Part shown: positions 1 through 6,168 of the stretch, piece after piece
How the letters are laid out: the number at the start of each line of letters is the position of its first letter
Numbering within the stretch: position 1 is the first letter of the stretch
From: an uncultured Porphyromonadaceae bacterium
GTDB lineage: Bacteria > Bacteroidota > Bacteroidia > Bacteroidales > Muribaculaceae
Assembly: GCA_900555165.1 (NCBI GenBank)
Contig: USKE01000063.1
Location: forward strand, 1-9,496
Direction: 5' to 3'
Length of the DNA: 9,496 bases
Made by a program: the position numbers and the translations under genes
Notes under the pieces: model-generated
The model's database searches: none
Told to the model about the DNA's origin: nothing
What the model saw: only the letters and a program-made list of their open reading frames with translations

Positions 1-129
1 GGTGAAGTCGGTGGGTGTGGCCGTGGAGTTGGCCACTGTCATCCACTGTGAGTTCTGGGGTGATGCCGAGGCCGTCTGGGCTATTGCCAGCATGGCGGCG
101 CTCAATGTGATGGTGGTGATAAGCTTCAT
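1..129 (-). CDS. Exported protein of unknown function, N-terminal fragment (runs off left edge)
   Basis: Read on the minus strand from ATG at 129-127, an open frame of 43 codons continues to the window edge without a stop. It begins MKLITTITLSAAMLAIAQTA and then SASPQNSQW, a typical Sec signal peptide: a short basic start, a hydrophobic core of about 15 residues and a likely signal peptidase I cleavage after the Ala-Ser-Ala near residue 22. The mature part seen is rich in Thr, Ser and Ala and is too short to assign to a family. A well-formed Bacteroides-type promoter lies about 90 bases upstream on the same strand, which supports a real gene. The plus-strand frame over the same bases (2-208) starts with GTG, has no promoter pointing into it and looks like the antisense shadow. 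The gene is divergent from the large secreted protein at 507, so the two may share control; that is inference. Confidence 0.72.
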   Translation of the reverse strand, partial: MKLITTITLSAAMLAIAQTASASPQNSQWMTVANSTATPTDFT

Positions 130-216
130 GTTTGTCTTATGCGGTGTGTTGTTTGTATTCGTGGTAAGGATCGCGGCCGCCTGTGATGGCTCTGTGCGGC
201 CGTTGTGAATATGATG

Positions 217-247
217 CAAAAGTAGTGTAAACGATTAACACTTCAAT
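217..247 (-). promoter_or_regulatory. Bacteroides-type promoter for the leftward exported-protein gene
   Basis: On the minus strand a perfect -7 box TACTTTTG lies at 224-217, preceded by a 19-bp spacer and an ATTG (-33 consensus TTTG) at 247-244. This fits the Bacteroidota primary sigma factor consensus TTTG, 19-21 bp, TAnnTTTG. Transcription would begin near 210 and leave an untranslated leader of about 80 bases before the ATG at 129. Confidence 0.62.
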
Positions 248-280
248 GTTAAAAATTGATAGTTTAAGTAAAATTTGTCT

Positions 281-292
281 ATGATTAATCAT
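281..292. promoter_or_regulatory. Perfect 12-bp palindrome, candidate operator
   Basis: ATGATTAATCAT is its own reverse complement. It lies between the two diverging promoters, about 35 bases beyond the -33 box of the leftward one and about 90 bases before the -33 box of the rightward one. A dimeric regulator could bind here, but such AT-rich palindromes also arise by chance. Confidence 0.25.
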
Positions 293-381
293 ATTTATAC
301 ATTGCGCCGGCTGACATCGCCATGGAGTTGGGCGGTATTTGCACGGAAGATGGCGCGCTAAATTGCATTACGGCAGCCGGA

Positions 382-413
382 TTTGGTAATCTGAGGATTA
401 TAAGTTATCTTTG
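382..413 (+). promoter_or_regulatory. Bacteroides-type promoter for the large secreted protein
   Basis: TTTG at 382-385, a 20-bp spacer, then TATCTTTG at 406-413 match the Bacteroidota consensus at every fixed position. Transcription would begin near 420, giving a leader of roughly 87 bases before the ATG at 507. Confidence 0.7.
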
Positions 414-506
414 TGGTGGAAGTAAAATACATCTGTCGCCTGTATGCCCTGACAGCGTAGACAAATGATATTGTGATATTGCTATCAGTCATAAACACAT
501 TAATCA

Positions 507-3500
507 ATGAAGAAGAATTTTGCAATCTTCCCGGCACTGTTTGCAGTTGCGGCTGCAGCGGCACCCGAGGCCGGGGCGGCACTGTCGGTCCCCTGGTCGG
601 AAACCTTCGAGACGGCCGATGCGTTCAATGCGTTCACAGTCATCGACGCCAACAACGACGGCAAGAAATGGGAGTTCAACAGCACACGCAACGCCCGCAT
701 CAGCTATAACGGCGACCTGGCGATGGATGACTGGCTGATCAGCCCGGCCATCACGCTCACCGGCGGAAAGAACTACAAGTTTACCATCGACGCCGCCATG
801 ACCAGTTTCGGTCCCGAGAAGATCGAGGTCAAGGCCGGTAACGCCGCCACCGTGGCCGCAATGACAGTGACCGTGATTCCGGTCACAGAGGTCAACAGCA
901 ACAATCTGACCACATTCACCGGCGAGTTCTCGGTGCCTTTGACCGGTGACTGGCATATCGGTGTACACGGATGCTCGGATCCTGACATGCTTTACCTCAC
1001 GGTCGACAATCTTACGCTTACCGAGGGCACAAGCTCGGAGTCTCCTGCCGGACTTGGCGATTTCCGTCTCACCCCCGATGCCTCGGGGCTGCACAAAGTC
1101 ACCGTATCGGGCGTGCTTCCTGCCGTCAATGCCGCCGGTAATCCTGTCGGCACGATTGAAAAGGTAGAAATCACATGCGACCGCAATCTCGTGGCCACCG
1201 TCACCGAGGGACTCGTTCCCGGCGCGCAGTTCTCACACACGCATGAGGATGCACCGGCCGGGCAGCACACATACGCCGCCGTGGTCTATGCCGACGGCGC
1301 CCGCGGACAGGAGGTGTCGGCCAGCGTCTTCGTCGGTCCCAACATCCCGTCGCAGATACCCTGGATGGGCGTCGGCGAGTTCACCCCGGGCGATGTCACG
1401 ATCCGCTGGCGTGCCCCCGAGACGGATGCCGACGGTAATCCGCTCAATCCCGACCTGGTGACCTACAAGGTGGTGCGCTATGAGGTGATGGAGGGGAGCA
1501 TGTTCTACGAGGAGGATATCGAGGGTGCCGACAACATCACCGGCACCGAGTATGTGCACCATGCCATCGACGCCGACAAGGGGCAGATGTTCACCGCCTA
1601 CGGCGTGATAGCCAAGACCGAGGCCGGTAGGTCGTCGGCCGCCAAGACTCCGCTCTTCCCCGTGGGCACGCCCTATGCAGCTCCGTTCAGCGAGTCGTTC
1701 GCAGCCGGACAGTCGGCCATGCTCTTCCGCTCAGAGACAATCGACTACAACACTGTCACACCTTCGTGGGACGCCATGTCCGACGCCAACAGCAACATCG
1801 CATCGTATGACGGCGACGGGGGCTACCTGGCCATGTCGGCGCTCAGCTCAGGAGACTGCGCCCGTATGTATTCTGGCAAGATCGACATCAGCGCGCTTGC
1901 CGAACCTGTGCTCAGTTTCTATGTCTACAACTATTATAACGGCAAGAACGCCGAAGACCTCAACGAGCTTGAGGTATATGTAAGCGACGGCACTCAGTTC
2001 AGACTGTGCAAAGACCTCATCGTGAATGACCTTCCCGCCAACGGCTGGAACCGTGTGGCAGTCGACCTGGCCGCCTATAAAGGTAAGACCGTGCAGATCG
2101 CATTCGAGGCCGTGACACGCAACTATACCGTCACCGCCATTGACTGCATCGGGATTGCCGACGTCAGCGCTACCGACCTCGGCGTCAACTCCGTGGCGCT
2201 TCCCGCGCGTGTTACCGCAGGCCAACCCTTCACCGCCACGGTGCGCGTGGAAAATGCTGGCCGTGGAAATGTCGCCGCCGGTTATGCCGTACACCTGTAC
2301 CGCGACGGCGAGAAGGTACAGAGCGCCCAGGGACCTGCAATCGTGTCGTGCGGTGTGGCTTTCGTGGAGTTCACCGAGACCGTAGATGTGTTCAATACCG
2401 GCTCTGAGGTGTCGTATCATGCCGAGGTTGTGGCCGACGGTGACGGCAATGCCGCTAACGACGTCACCCCTGCCGCTGTGGCCGCGCTGATTGCCCCGGC
2501 ACATCCGGCACCCGCCGCTCTCGCCGCTGTAACCGAAGGTGCCGATGTGGCTCTGACATGGACGGCTCCCTCGCTTGACAACGTAATGCCCGAGGTAGTC
2601 ACCGACGATTTCGAGTCGTACGAGTCATATACACAGACCGATGCCGGCGGCTGGCTGTTCGTCGACAATGACGGCGCTCTCCCCGGCAAGCTTGAGGGGA
2701 TTTCGGTCCCCGGCGTTCACGATGTGCCCACGGTTGTGCCCGTGTCGTTCTGGGTGATGGATGCGAACATCCCCAACGGCAACGCTCTGTTCGAGGCCCA
2801 TTCAGGGGCGCGCTACCTCGCCCAGATTTTCAATGCCGACGGCTCGCAGTGCGACGACTGGGCCATCTCGCCCCGTCTCTACGGCACCGCGCAGACCATC
2901 AGTTTCTATGCAAAGAGCTATTCGTCGTACATGAGCGAGAGCATGGAGGTGCTTTACTCCACCACCGGTACCGCCCTGTCTGACTTCGTGTCGGTGCGCG
3001 AGATTGCCGAGGTGCCCAATGTCTGGACCGAGTATGAGGTGTCGCTCCCCGAAGGCGCCCTCTATTTCGCCCTGCGCTGTACGTCGACGAACATGTACCA
3101 GCTCTTTATCGATGATGTCACCTACCTCCCCGGCAGCGCCACATCTGACCTTGAGCTTACCGGATACAACGTCTACCGCAACGGCGTGAAGGTGAATGAC
3201 GCACCTGTCACCGGCACCGCATACACCGATGCCGCAGTACCCGGCGGAACGCACACCTATAATGTGACCGCCCTCTATAACCGCGGCGAATCCGTGCCCT
3301 CCGACGGTTGCCTTGTGTCGCTCGTCGGTCTGACCGATGTTGCCGGCAATGCGCTGACTGGAGTCACCGGCGCCGACGGTGCCGTGATCGTACGCGCCGC
3401 CACCCCGTGCCATGCCTCGGTGTTCACCGTTGACGGGCGCCCGGTTGCCTCGGCCGATGTCGACGGCACAGCCCGCATCCCCGCCGCCCCCGGCATCTAC

Positions 3501-3545
3501 GTCGTCAAGGCCGGCACCACCGTCGCCAAAGTCACCGTAAGATAA
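507..3545 (+). CDS. Large secreted modular protein: choice-of-anchor J, Fn3-like and CARDB-like domains, T9SS-type C terminus
   Basis: The 1012-residue product starts MKKNFAIFPALFAVAAAAA, a Sec signal peptide probably cut near residue 25. Domains inferred from visible motifs are: a choice-of-anchor J/MAM-like jelly roll at about 28-175 (ETFE, then DDWLISPAITL); Ig/Fn3-like strands at about 180-390 (VTIRWRAPETD); a second anchor-J-like unit at about 392-550 (FSESF, LSFYVYNYYNG); a CARDB-like domain at about 556-655 (TVRVENAGRGN); Fn3-like strands near 665-695; a third anchor-J unit at about 697-875 (DDFESYESY, DDWAISPRL, LFIDDVTYLPG); an Fn3-like unit at about 876-940 (GYNVYRNG); and a final 55 residues (VFTVDGRPVA, APGIYVVKAG) resembling a type A T9SS sorting domain. 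Such proteins are exported across the outer membrane and anchored or released at the surface. There is no obvious catalytic motif, so adhesion or ligand binding is the best guess. The start is supported by the signal peptide and upstream promoter. Confidence 0.85.
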   Translation: MKKNFAIFPALFAVAAAAAPEAGAALSVPWSETFETADAFNAFTVIDANNDGKKWEFNSTRNARISYNGDLAMDDWLISPAITLTGGKNYKFTIDAAMTSFGPEKIEVKAGNAATVAAMTVTVIPVTEVNSNNLTTFTGEFSVPLTGDWHIGVHGCSDPDMLYLTVDNLTLTEGTSSESPAGLGDFRLTPDASGLHKVTVSGVLPAVNAAGNPVGTIEKVEITCDRNLVATVTEGLVPGAQFSHTHEDAPAGQHTYAAVVYADGARGQEVSASVFVGPNIPSQIPWMGVGEFTPGDVTIRWRAPETDADGNPLNPDLVTYKVVRYEVMEGSMFYEEDIEGADNITGTEYVHHAIDADKGQMFTAYGVIAKTEAGRSSAAKTPLFPVGTPYAAPFSESFAAGQSAMLFRSETIDYNTVTPSWDAMSDANSNIASYDGDGGYLAMSALSSGDCARMYSGKIDISALAEPVLSFYVYNYYNGKNAEDLNELEVYVSDGTQFRLCKDLIVNDLPANGWNRVAVDLAAYKGKTVQIAFEAVTRNYTVTAIDCIGIADVSATDLGVNSVALPARVTAGQPFTATVRVENAGRGNVAAGYAVHLYRDGEKVQSAQGPAIVSCGVAFVEFTETVDVFNTGSEVSYHAEVVADGDGNAANDVTPAAVAALIAPAHPAPAALAAVTEGADVALTWTAPSLDNVMPEVVTDDFESYESYTQTDAGGWLFVDNDGALPGKLEGISVPGVHDVPTVVPVSFWVMDANIPNGNALFEAHSGARYLAQIFNADGSQCDDWAISPRLYGTAQTISFYAKSYSSYMSESMEVLYSTTGTALSDFVSVREIAEVPNVWTEYEVSLPEGALYFALRCTSTNMYQLFIDDVTYLPGSATSDLELTGYNVYRNGVKVNDAPVTGTAYTDAAVPGGTHTYNVTALYNRGESVPSDGCLVSLVGLTDVAGNALTGVTGADGAVIVRAATPCHASVFTVDGRPVASADVDGTARIPAAPGIYVVKAGTTVAKVTVR

Positions 3546-3570
3546 GCATACTTCGCCTTTATCATATATA

Positions 3571-3606
3571 AAGAGGGGTTCGGTCACTGACGACCGAACC
3601 CCTCTT
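3571..3606. terminator. Two-way intrinsic terminator between convergent genes
   Basis: Bases 3571-3585 (AAGAGGGGTTCGGTC) pair perfectly with 3592-3606 around a 6-base loop ACTGAC: 15 bp without a mismatch. It lies 25 bases after the stop of the rightward secreted-protein gene and 22 bases beyond the stop of the leftward DUF3943 gene. Downstream on the plus strand is a loose T-rich stretch (GTTTATT); on the minus strand it is TTATATATG. Both suit termination, the stem quality being better than the U tracts. Confidence 0.85.
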
Positions 3607-3628
3607 GTTTATTCGTGGAAATATCGTC

Positions 3629-4600
3629 TCAGAAGGTGGCGGAGAGGGAGAAACCGAACGAGGCACCACCCTGCGGGGTGGGGATGAGCAGGGGTTGCGA
3701 ATGAAGGCACTCCGGGCCGATGGAACGGCATTTCGAGGCAGGGGAGAGCAACCCTACGACCTCGTTGACCGGGTCGAGGAAGATGGCCAGTATGTGGCCT
3801 ATCACCGGCGAGCCGAGCACCCGGTAGTCGCGATTCACTATCTCGCGTTTGAGACGGTAGAACCCTTCGCCCATGAGCGAACCCACCAGTGGGGTGACAA
3901 AGATGTCCTGATACGAGGGGCGTTCCATGCACGCCTCGATGCCGAACTCCCATCCGATGGTGGAGATGCACGCCGAATAGAGCATCGACTGCCAGAAATT
4001 GAATCCGCAGGTGCGGGCTGCCATGAAATATGCCGCCCCGGCGTATGGGTGTAGCACATAGTTGAAAATGAACAGGTCGTGATCCCATTCGGGGCCGCGC
4101 TTGAAGATGTTGTTGAACCACCGGTCGTAGAACGGTCGCGACTGGATTTCGGCGCGGTTCCAGGCGGTGGCGTCTTCAGGCAGACATTCAAGCACGAAGA
4201 GCGTGCTGACGAACGCGCCCGTAAGGATGGCCGTATTAATCCACATTCCGTGCCACCAGGGCTCGGAATAGGTCCATGAGGCCGGGCGCCCGTAGATCGA
4301 GTGCGGGTAGCCTGAAATGATGGCCAGTGTGTCGAGATGCTGTGCATGCATCTCGGGGCCGATGGCCGACTCTTCGACGTCGACGGTTTCGATCAGTTCA
4401 TTCTCAGCCGAATCTACCGGCTGGGAGATGACTATCAGCTCGTCTTGCGGATATACCTTGGGGGCGCCGACCGCTGTGGTGTCAGGCATCTCGGCTGCCA
4501 CGCACGGAAACCCCAGGGCGGTGAGAATCGCCCCGATGACGGCTATCCAGATGGCATATCTGATTTTCAGCTTGCGGTGAACTTTGGTTGAGCGTATCAT
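3629..4600 (-). CDS. DUF3943 domain-containing envelope protein
   Basis: This is a 323-residue product read leftward from ATG at 4600-4598 to TGA at 3631-3629. Residues 14-36 form a hydrophobic segment ending in Val-Ala-Ala, a probable signal peptide after a basic start. Residues about 37-95 are acidic and of low complexity. The central part matches my recollection of DUF3943: WWHGMWINTAILTG, FNNIFKRGPEWDHDLF, NYVLHPYAGAAYFMAAR and STIGWEFGIEACMERPSYQD, with the conserved His-Pro, the Trp-Glu-Phe-Gly and the Pro-Ser-x-Gln-Asp. The sequence ends in Phe after alternating residues (FGFSLSATF), as outer membrane barrel strands often do. The biochemical role of the family is not known to me. An IS4-type element was inserted exactly at its start codon: the 12-bp target duplication includes the first two bases of the ATG. 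Translation signals immediately upstream survive, but the native promoter is now over 1.2 kb away. Expression may be lost or driven from within the element. Confidence 0.82.
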   Translation of the reverse strand: MIRSTKVHRKLKIRYAIWIAVIGAILTALGFPCVAAEMPDTTAVGAPKVYPQDELIVISQPVDSAENELIETVDVEESAIGPEMHAQHLDTLAIISGYPHSIYGRPASWTYSEPWWHGMWINTAILTGAFVSTLFVLECLPEDATAWNRAEIQSRPFYDRWFNNIFKRGPEWDHDLFIFNYVLHPYAGAAYFMAARTCGFNFWQSMLYSACISTIGWEFGIEACMERPSYQDIFVTPLVGSLMGEGFYRLKREIVNRDYRVLGSPVIGHILAIFLDPVNEVVGLLSPASKCRSIGPECLHSQPLLIPTPQGGASFGFSLSATF

Positions 4601-4610
4601 TGTCCCTTAT
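4599..4610. repeat. Target site duplication of the insertion sequence, left copy
   Basis: ATTGTCCCTTAT occurs here and again at 5831-5842, directly outside the inverted ends of the IS4-type element. The match is 12 of 12 and stops at both sides. Duplications of about 9-13 bp are normal for IS4-family elements. This copy overlaps the start codon of the DUF3943 gene and, read leftward, carries the purine-rich ATAAGGGACAAT just before and into it. Confidence 0.88.
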
Positions 4611-4630
4611 TTTAGTAGATGACAAAAATT
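4611..4630 (+). repeat. Left terminal inverted repeat of the IS4-type element
   Basis: TTTAGTAGATGACAAAAATT matches the reverse complement of 5812-5831 at 18 of 20 positions, with mismatches at positions 3 and 8. The identical core is ATGACAAAAATT. Confidence 0.82.
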
Positions 4631-4670
4631 GAAATTATTCTGTTAAACATCTAAATTTCAGCCGATTGTA

Positions 4671-4702
4671 TTTGTGAAAATCCTTGAAAATTAGTAATTT
4701 AA
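4671..4702 (+). promoter_or_regulatory. Possible weak transposase promoter
   Basis: TTTG at 4671-4674 is followed by a 20-bp spacer and TAATTTAA at 4695-4702, which differs from the -7 consensus TAnnTTTG at its last two bases. It lies 25 bases before the ATG at 4728 where the full-length transposase frame appears to begin. Spacing is good but the -7 box is poor. Confidence 0.35.
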
Positions 4703-4727
4703 AGGAAAAGTTTGGCGACTTTTCTCC

Positions 4728-4790
4728 ATGAAAACTACTAATTCCAAGGACTTGGTCAAAGTTAACCAAATCCTACCGATTATGCAATAA
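4728..4790 (+). other. Detached first 20 codons of the transposase, ended by in-frame TAA
   Basis: ATG at 4728 opens a short frame reading MKTTNSKDLVKVNQILPIMQ and then TAA at 4788-4790. It is in the same frame as the transposase, and reading through the TAA gives HFGQSVNLARIKL, which continues directly into the transposase body. From memory, related IS4-family transposases have such a leader of about 25 residues before the conserved helical N-terminal region. The simplest explanation is a point mutation, for example CAA to TAA, in the original start region. Confidence 0.7.
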
Positions 4791-4805
4791 CATTTTGGAC
4801 AAAGT

Positions 4806-5831
4806 GTGAATCTGGCCCGCATAAAGCTTATGGCGTTGCTCCTCCACGGGCTGTGTGTGGTGCAGACAGTCAGCCTTCATAAACTGGCTGGCGCGATGCC
4901 CACAGACGTGGACAGGGACTCCAGCCTGCGACGTCTTCAAAGATTCTTCGCCAAGTATGTTCTTGATCTCGACATAGTCGCCCGTATGATTTTCTCGTTG
5001 CTTCCTGTCAAGACGGATCTTGTTCTGAGCATGGACCGTACCAACTGGAAGTTCGGGGATTTCAACATCAACATACTGATGCTGGGCGTGACATACAAGG
5101 GAATTGCCTTCCCCTTGATTTTCAGTCTTCTCCCTAAAAGAGGCAATTCCAATTGGGAAGAACGTAAGAAAATCATGGAGCGGTTCATCAGACTTTTCGG
5201 ACATGACAGTATCGACTGTCTGGTCGCTGACAGGGAGTTCATAGGAAAGAAATGGATCGGATGGCTGAACAGTCGGCGCATCCGGTATTACATCCGTATC
5301 CGGCAGAACTTCTGGATTGTCAAGCCTTCCTCCGGTGAGCGTATACGTGCATGGTGGCTTTTCAATGACCTCAGGGTCGGCCAGGAGAAATTTTACTATA
5401 AGCTTTTCCTTCACAAGGGTGAATATGTTTATCTTGCCGGAAGCCGGATCAAGAACTCCGACGGGATTCCCGAATTGCAGATTCTCATATGTTTCAACCG
5501 TCCAGAAGGTGCTGTCCTGACCTATAAGAAACGCTGGGAGATCGAGACTGCCTTCAAGGCCATGAAATCCTCCGGCTTCAACATCGAGGATACCCACATG
5601 CGTGACATCGAGCGTATCGCAAGACTTGTGGCGATGGTATGCATGGCTCTTGTATGGGCGTATCTCGTTGGTGAACATAAGGATATAAATATTAAACCGA
5701 TAAGGATCCTGAAGCATGGAAGAAAGGCGAAGTCGCTTGTCAAGTATGGCCTGGAAGAGATTGCAACCATACTCATGCGACCGACTTATACCCCAAAATT
5801 CGATGTCTTCAAATTTTTGTCATGTACTTAA
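4806..5831 (+). CDS. IS4-family DDE transposase, N-terminally truncated by a nonsense codon
   Basis: From GTG at 4806 the frame encodes 341 residues with a complete DDE core of the IS4 group (RNase H-like fold). The first Asp is in SMDRTNWKFG (D77), the second in VADREFIG (D142). The Glu (E247) sits in a perfect Y-(2)-R-(3)-E-(6)-K signature, Y240, R243, E247 and K254, in YKKRWEIETAFKAMK. The conserved tail includes DTHMRDIERIARLVAM and HGRKAKSLVKYGL. The enzyme cuts the element ends and joins them to target DNA. The GTG start is only the first usable codon after the in-frame TAA at 4788-4790; the original start was probably ATG at 4728, so 26 residues are missing unless the stop is read through. 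The right inverted repeat lies inside the coding sequence, and the stop TAA (5829-5831) falls at the junction with host DNA. It may be inactive, although all catalytic residues are present. Confidence 0.85.
   Translation: MNLARIKLMALLLHGLCVVQTVSLHKLAGAMPTDVDRDSSLRRLQRFFAKYVLDLDIVARMIFSLLPVKTDLVLSMDRTNWKFGDFNINILMLGVTYKGIAFPLIFSLLPKRGNSNWEERKKIMERFIRLFGHDSIDCLVADREFIGKKWIGWLNSRRIRYYIRIRQNFWIVKPSSGERIRAWWLFNDLRVGQEKFYYKLFLHKGEYVYLAGSRIKNSDGIPELQILICFNRPEGAVLTYKKRWEIETAFKAMKSSGFNIEDTHMRDIERIARLVAMVCMALVWAYLVGEHKDINIKPIRILKHGRKAKSLVKYGLEEIATILMRPTYTPKFDVFKFLSCT
5812..5831 (-). repeat. Right terminal inverted repeat of the IS4-type element
   Basis: The reverse complement, TTAAGTACATGACAAAAATT, matches the left end at 18 of 20 positions. 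It overlaps the final codons and the stop codon of the transposase gene. Confidence 0.82.
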
Positions 5832-5842
5832 TTGTCCCTTAT
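5831..5842. repeat. Target site duplication of the insertion sequence, right copy
   Basis: ATTGTCCCTTAT, identical to 4599-4610. Its first base also serves as the last base of the transposase stop codon. Confidence 0.88.
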
Positions 5843-5903
5843 AAATAATGACGGCACTGAATTGCGGTTATGAGTCGTAGATGCCGCCGGTTGAAACTGT
5901 GGC

Positions 5904-6039
5904 GGATGTTGCAAAACCGTCAAATTGTAGGGACATGCCTTTGGCATGTTAAGTCATTTAGTTGATTGTCAATCAAACATCGCAAAGCGATGTCCCTACA
6001 TTTTAGGTGTCACCCGTATCTCGGGGTTTTACAACATCC
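5904..6039. repeat. Nested palindromic repeat element of about 136 bp (REPIN/MITE-like)
   Basis: The outer arms, GGATGTTGCAAAACC at 5904-5918 and 6025-6039, are inverted copies with 14 of 15 bases matching. Inside them a second pair, 5922-5936 and 5990-6004 (AAATTGTAGGGACAT), also matches at 14 of 15. Inside that lie three 7-bp dyads almost end to end: ACATGCC-TTT-GGCATGT (5933-5949), TTGATTG-T-CAATCAA (5962-5976) and ACATCGC-AAA-GCGATGT (5977-5993). The right side has about 17 extra bases between the two arms. No coding frame is present. The architecture resembles paired REP sequences or a miniature inverted-repeat element; copy number in the genome is unknown. As RNA it could also fold into a branched structure. 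Confidence 0.72.
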
Positions 6040-6135
6040 AATGTTTATCTCTATAACGCCTGAAGGTGTCAATAGGTTACAATGATGTTACGGATTTTCT
6101 TGTCTGAAATATCGGGAACCAAGCGTAATTTTTTG

Positions 6136-6143
6136 TAAGTTTG
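6136..6143 (+). promoter_or_regulatory. -7 promoter box for the permease gene
   Basis: TAAGTTTG matches TAnnTTTG exactly and lies 25 bases before the ATG at 6169. No clear TTTG is found 19-21 bases further upstream, so only the -7 element is supported. Confidence 0.5.
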
Positions 6144-6168
6144 CACAGAATTTTATCGACCTGCACGC

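Larger units (their letters stand above)
130..506. other. Divergent intergenic control region
   Basis: These 377 bases contain no supported gene. They separate the leftward exported-protein gene from the rightward modular secreted protein and hold one consensus promoter for each direction. Between the promoters the DNA is AT-rich (about 215-300) and includes the perfect 12-bp palindrome ATGATTAATCAT at 281-292. The leader of the rightward gene contains a small direct repeat (TGATATTG twice, 466-481) and a weak CTGTC/GACAG dyad (433-437 with 451-455). I see no riboswitch or small RNA that I can name. Confidence 0.6.
4611..5830 (+). mobile_element. IS4-family insertion sequence, about 1220 bp, complete ends
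   Basis: The element is bounded by imperfect terminal inverted repeats (4611-4630 and 5812-5831, 18 of 20 bases matching) and flanked by a perfect 12-bp direct repeat. It contains one rightward transposase gene filling most of its length. The last base is uncertain by one, since the A at 5831 can belong to either the inverted repeat or the target duplication. Intact ends and an undecayed duplication suggest a fairly recent insertion. The transposase reading frame, however, has an in-frame TAA near its N terminus, so the element may not be able to move by itself. Confidence 0.88.
5832..6168. other. Intergenic region between the insertion sequence and the permease gene
   Basis: No gene is supported in these 337 bases. 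From left to right it holds the right target duplication, about 60 bases that were once directly upstream of the leftward DUF3943 gene, a nested palindromic element (5904-6039), and the promoter region of the permease gene. On the minus strand I find no clear consensus promoter for the DUF3943 gene in the stretch before the palindrome; the nearest, TACAATTTG at 5930-5922, has one base too many. Confidence 0.6.

Noticed and set aside
2..208. Rightward 68-codon frame with a hydrophobic stretch, like a small membrane protein
   Set aside because: It starts with GTG at the very edge and has no visible support, while the opposite strand carries a signal peptide and a consensus promoter. I take it as the antisense shadow of that gene.
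433..481. Riboswitch or structured leader before the secreted protein
   Set aside because: Only a 5-bp dyad with a 13-base loop and a short direct repeat are visible; this is too weak to support a structured RNA.
2802..3587. Leftward 261-codon Gly/Val/Asp-rich frame opposite the large secreted protein
   Set aside because: It is a shadow of the Fn3, anchor-J and sorting-domain coding region, with composition set by the GC-rich codons of the true strand. It also begins inside the terminator stem.
4773..5717. Leftward 314-codon frame across the insertion sequence
   Set aside because: It lies antisense to the transposase, whose DDE and YREK motifs are clear. The leftward translation shows no recognisable domain.
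5926..6000. Possible short CRISPR-like repeat unit
   Set aside because: The repeated parts are inverted, not direct, and there are no regularly spaced spacers. A nested palindromic element explains the pattern.
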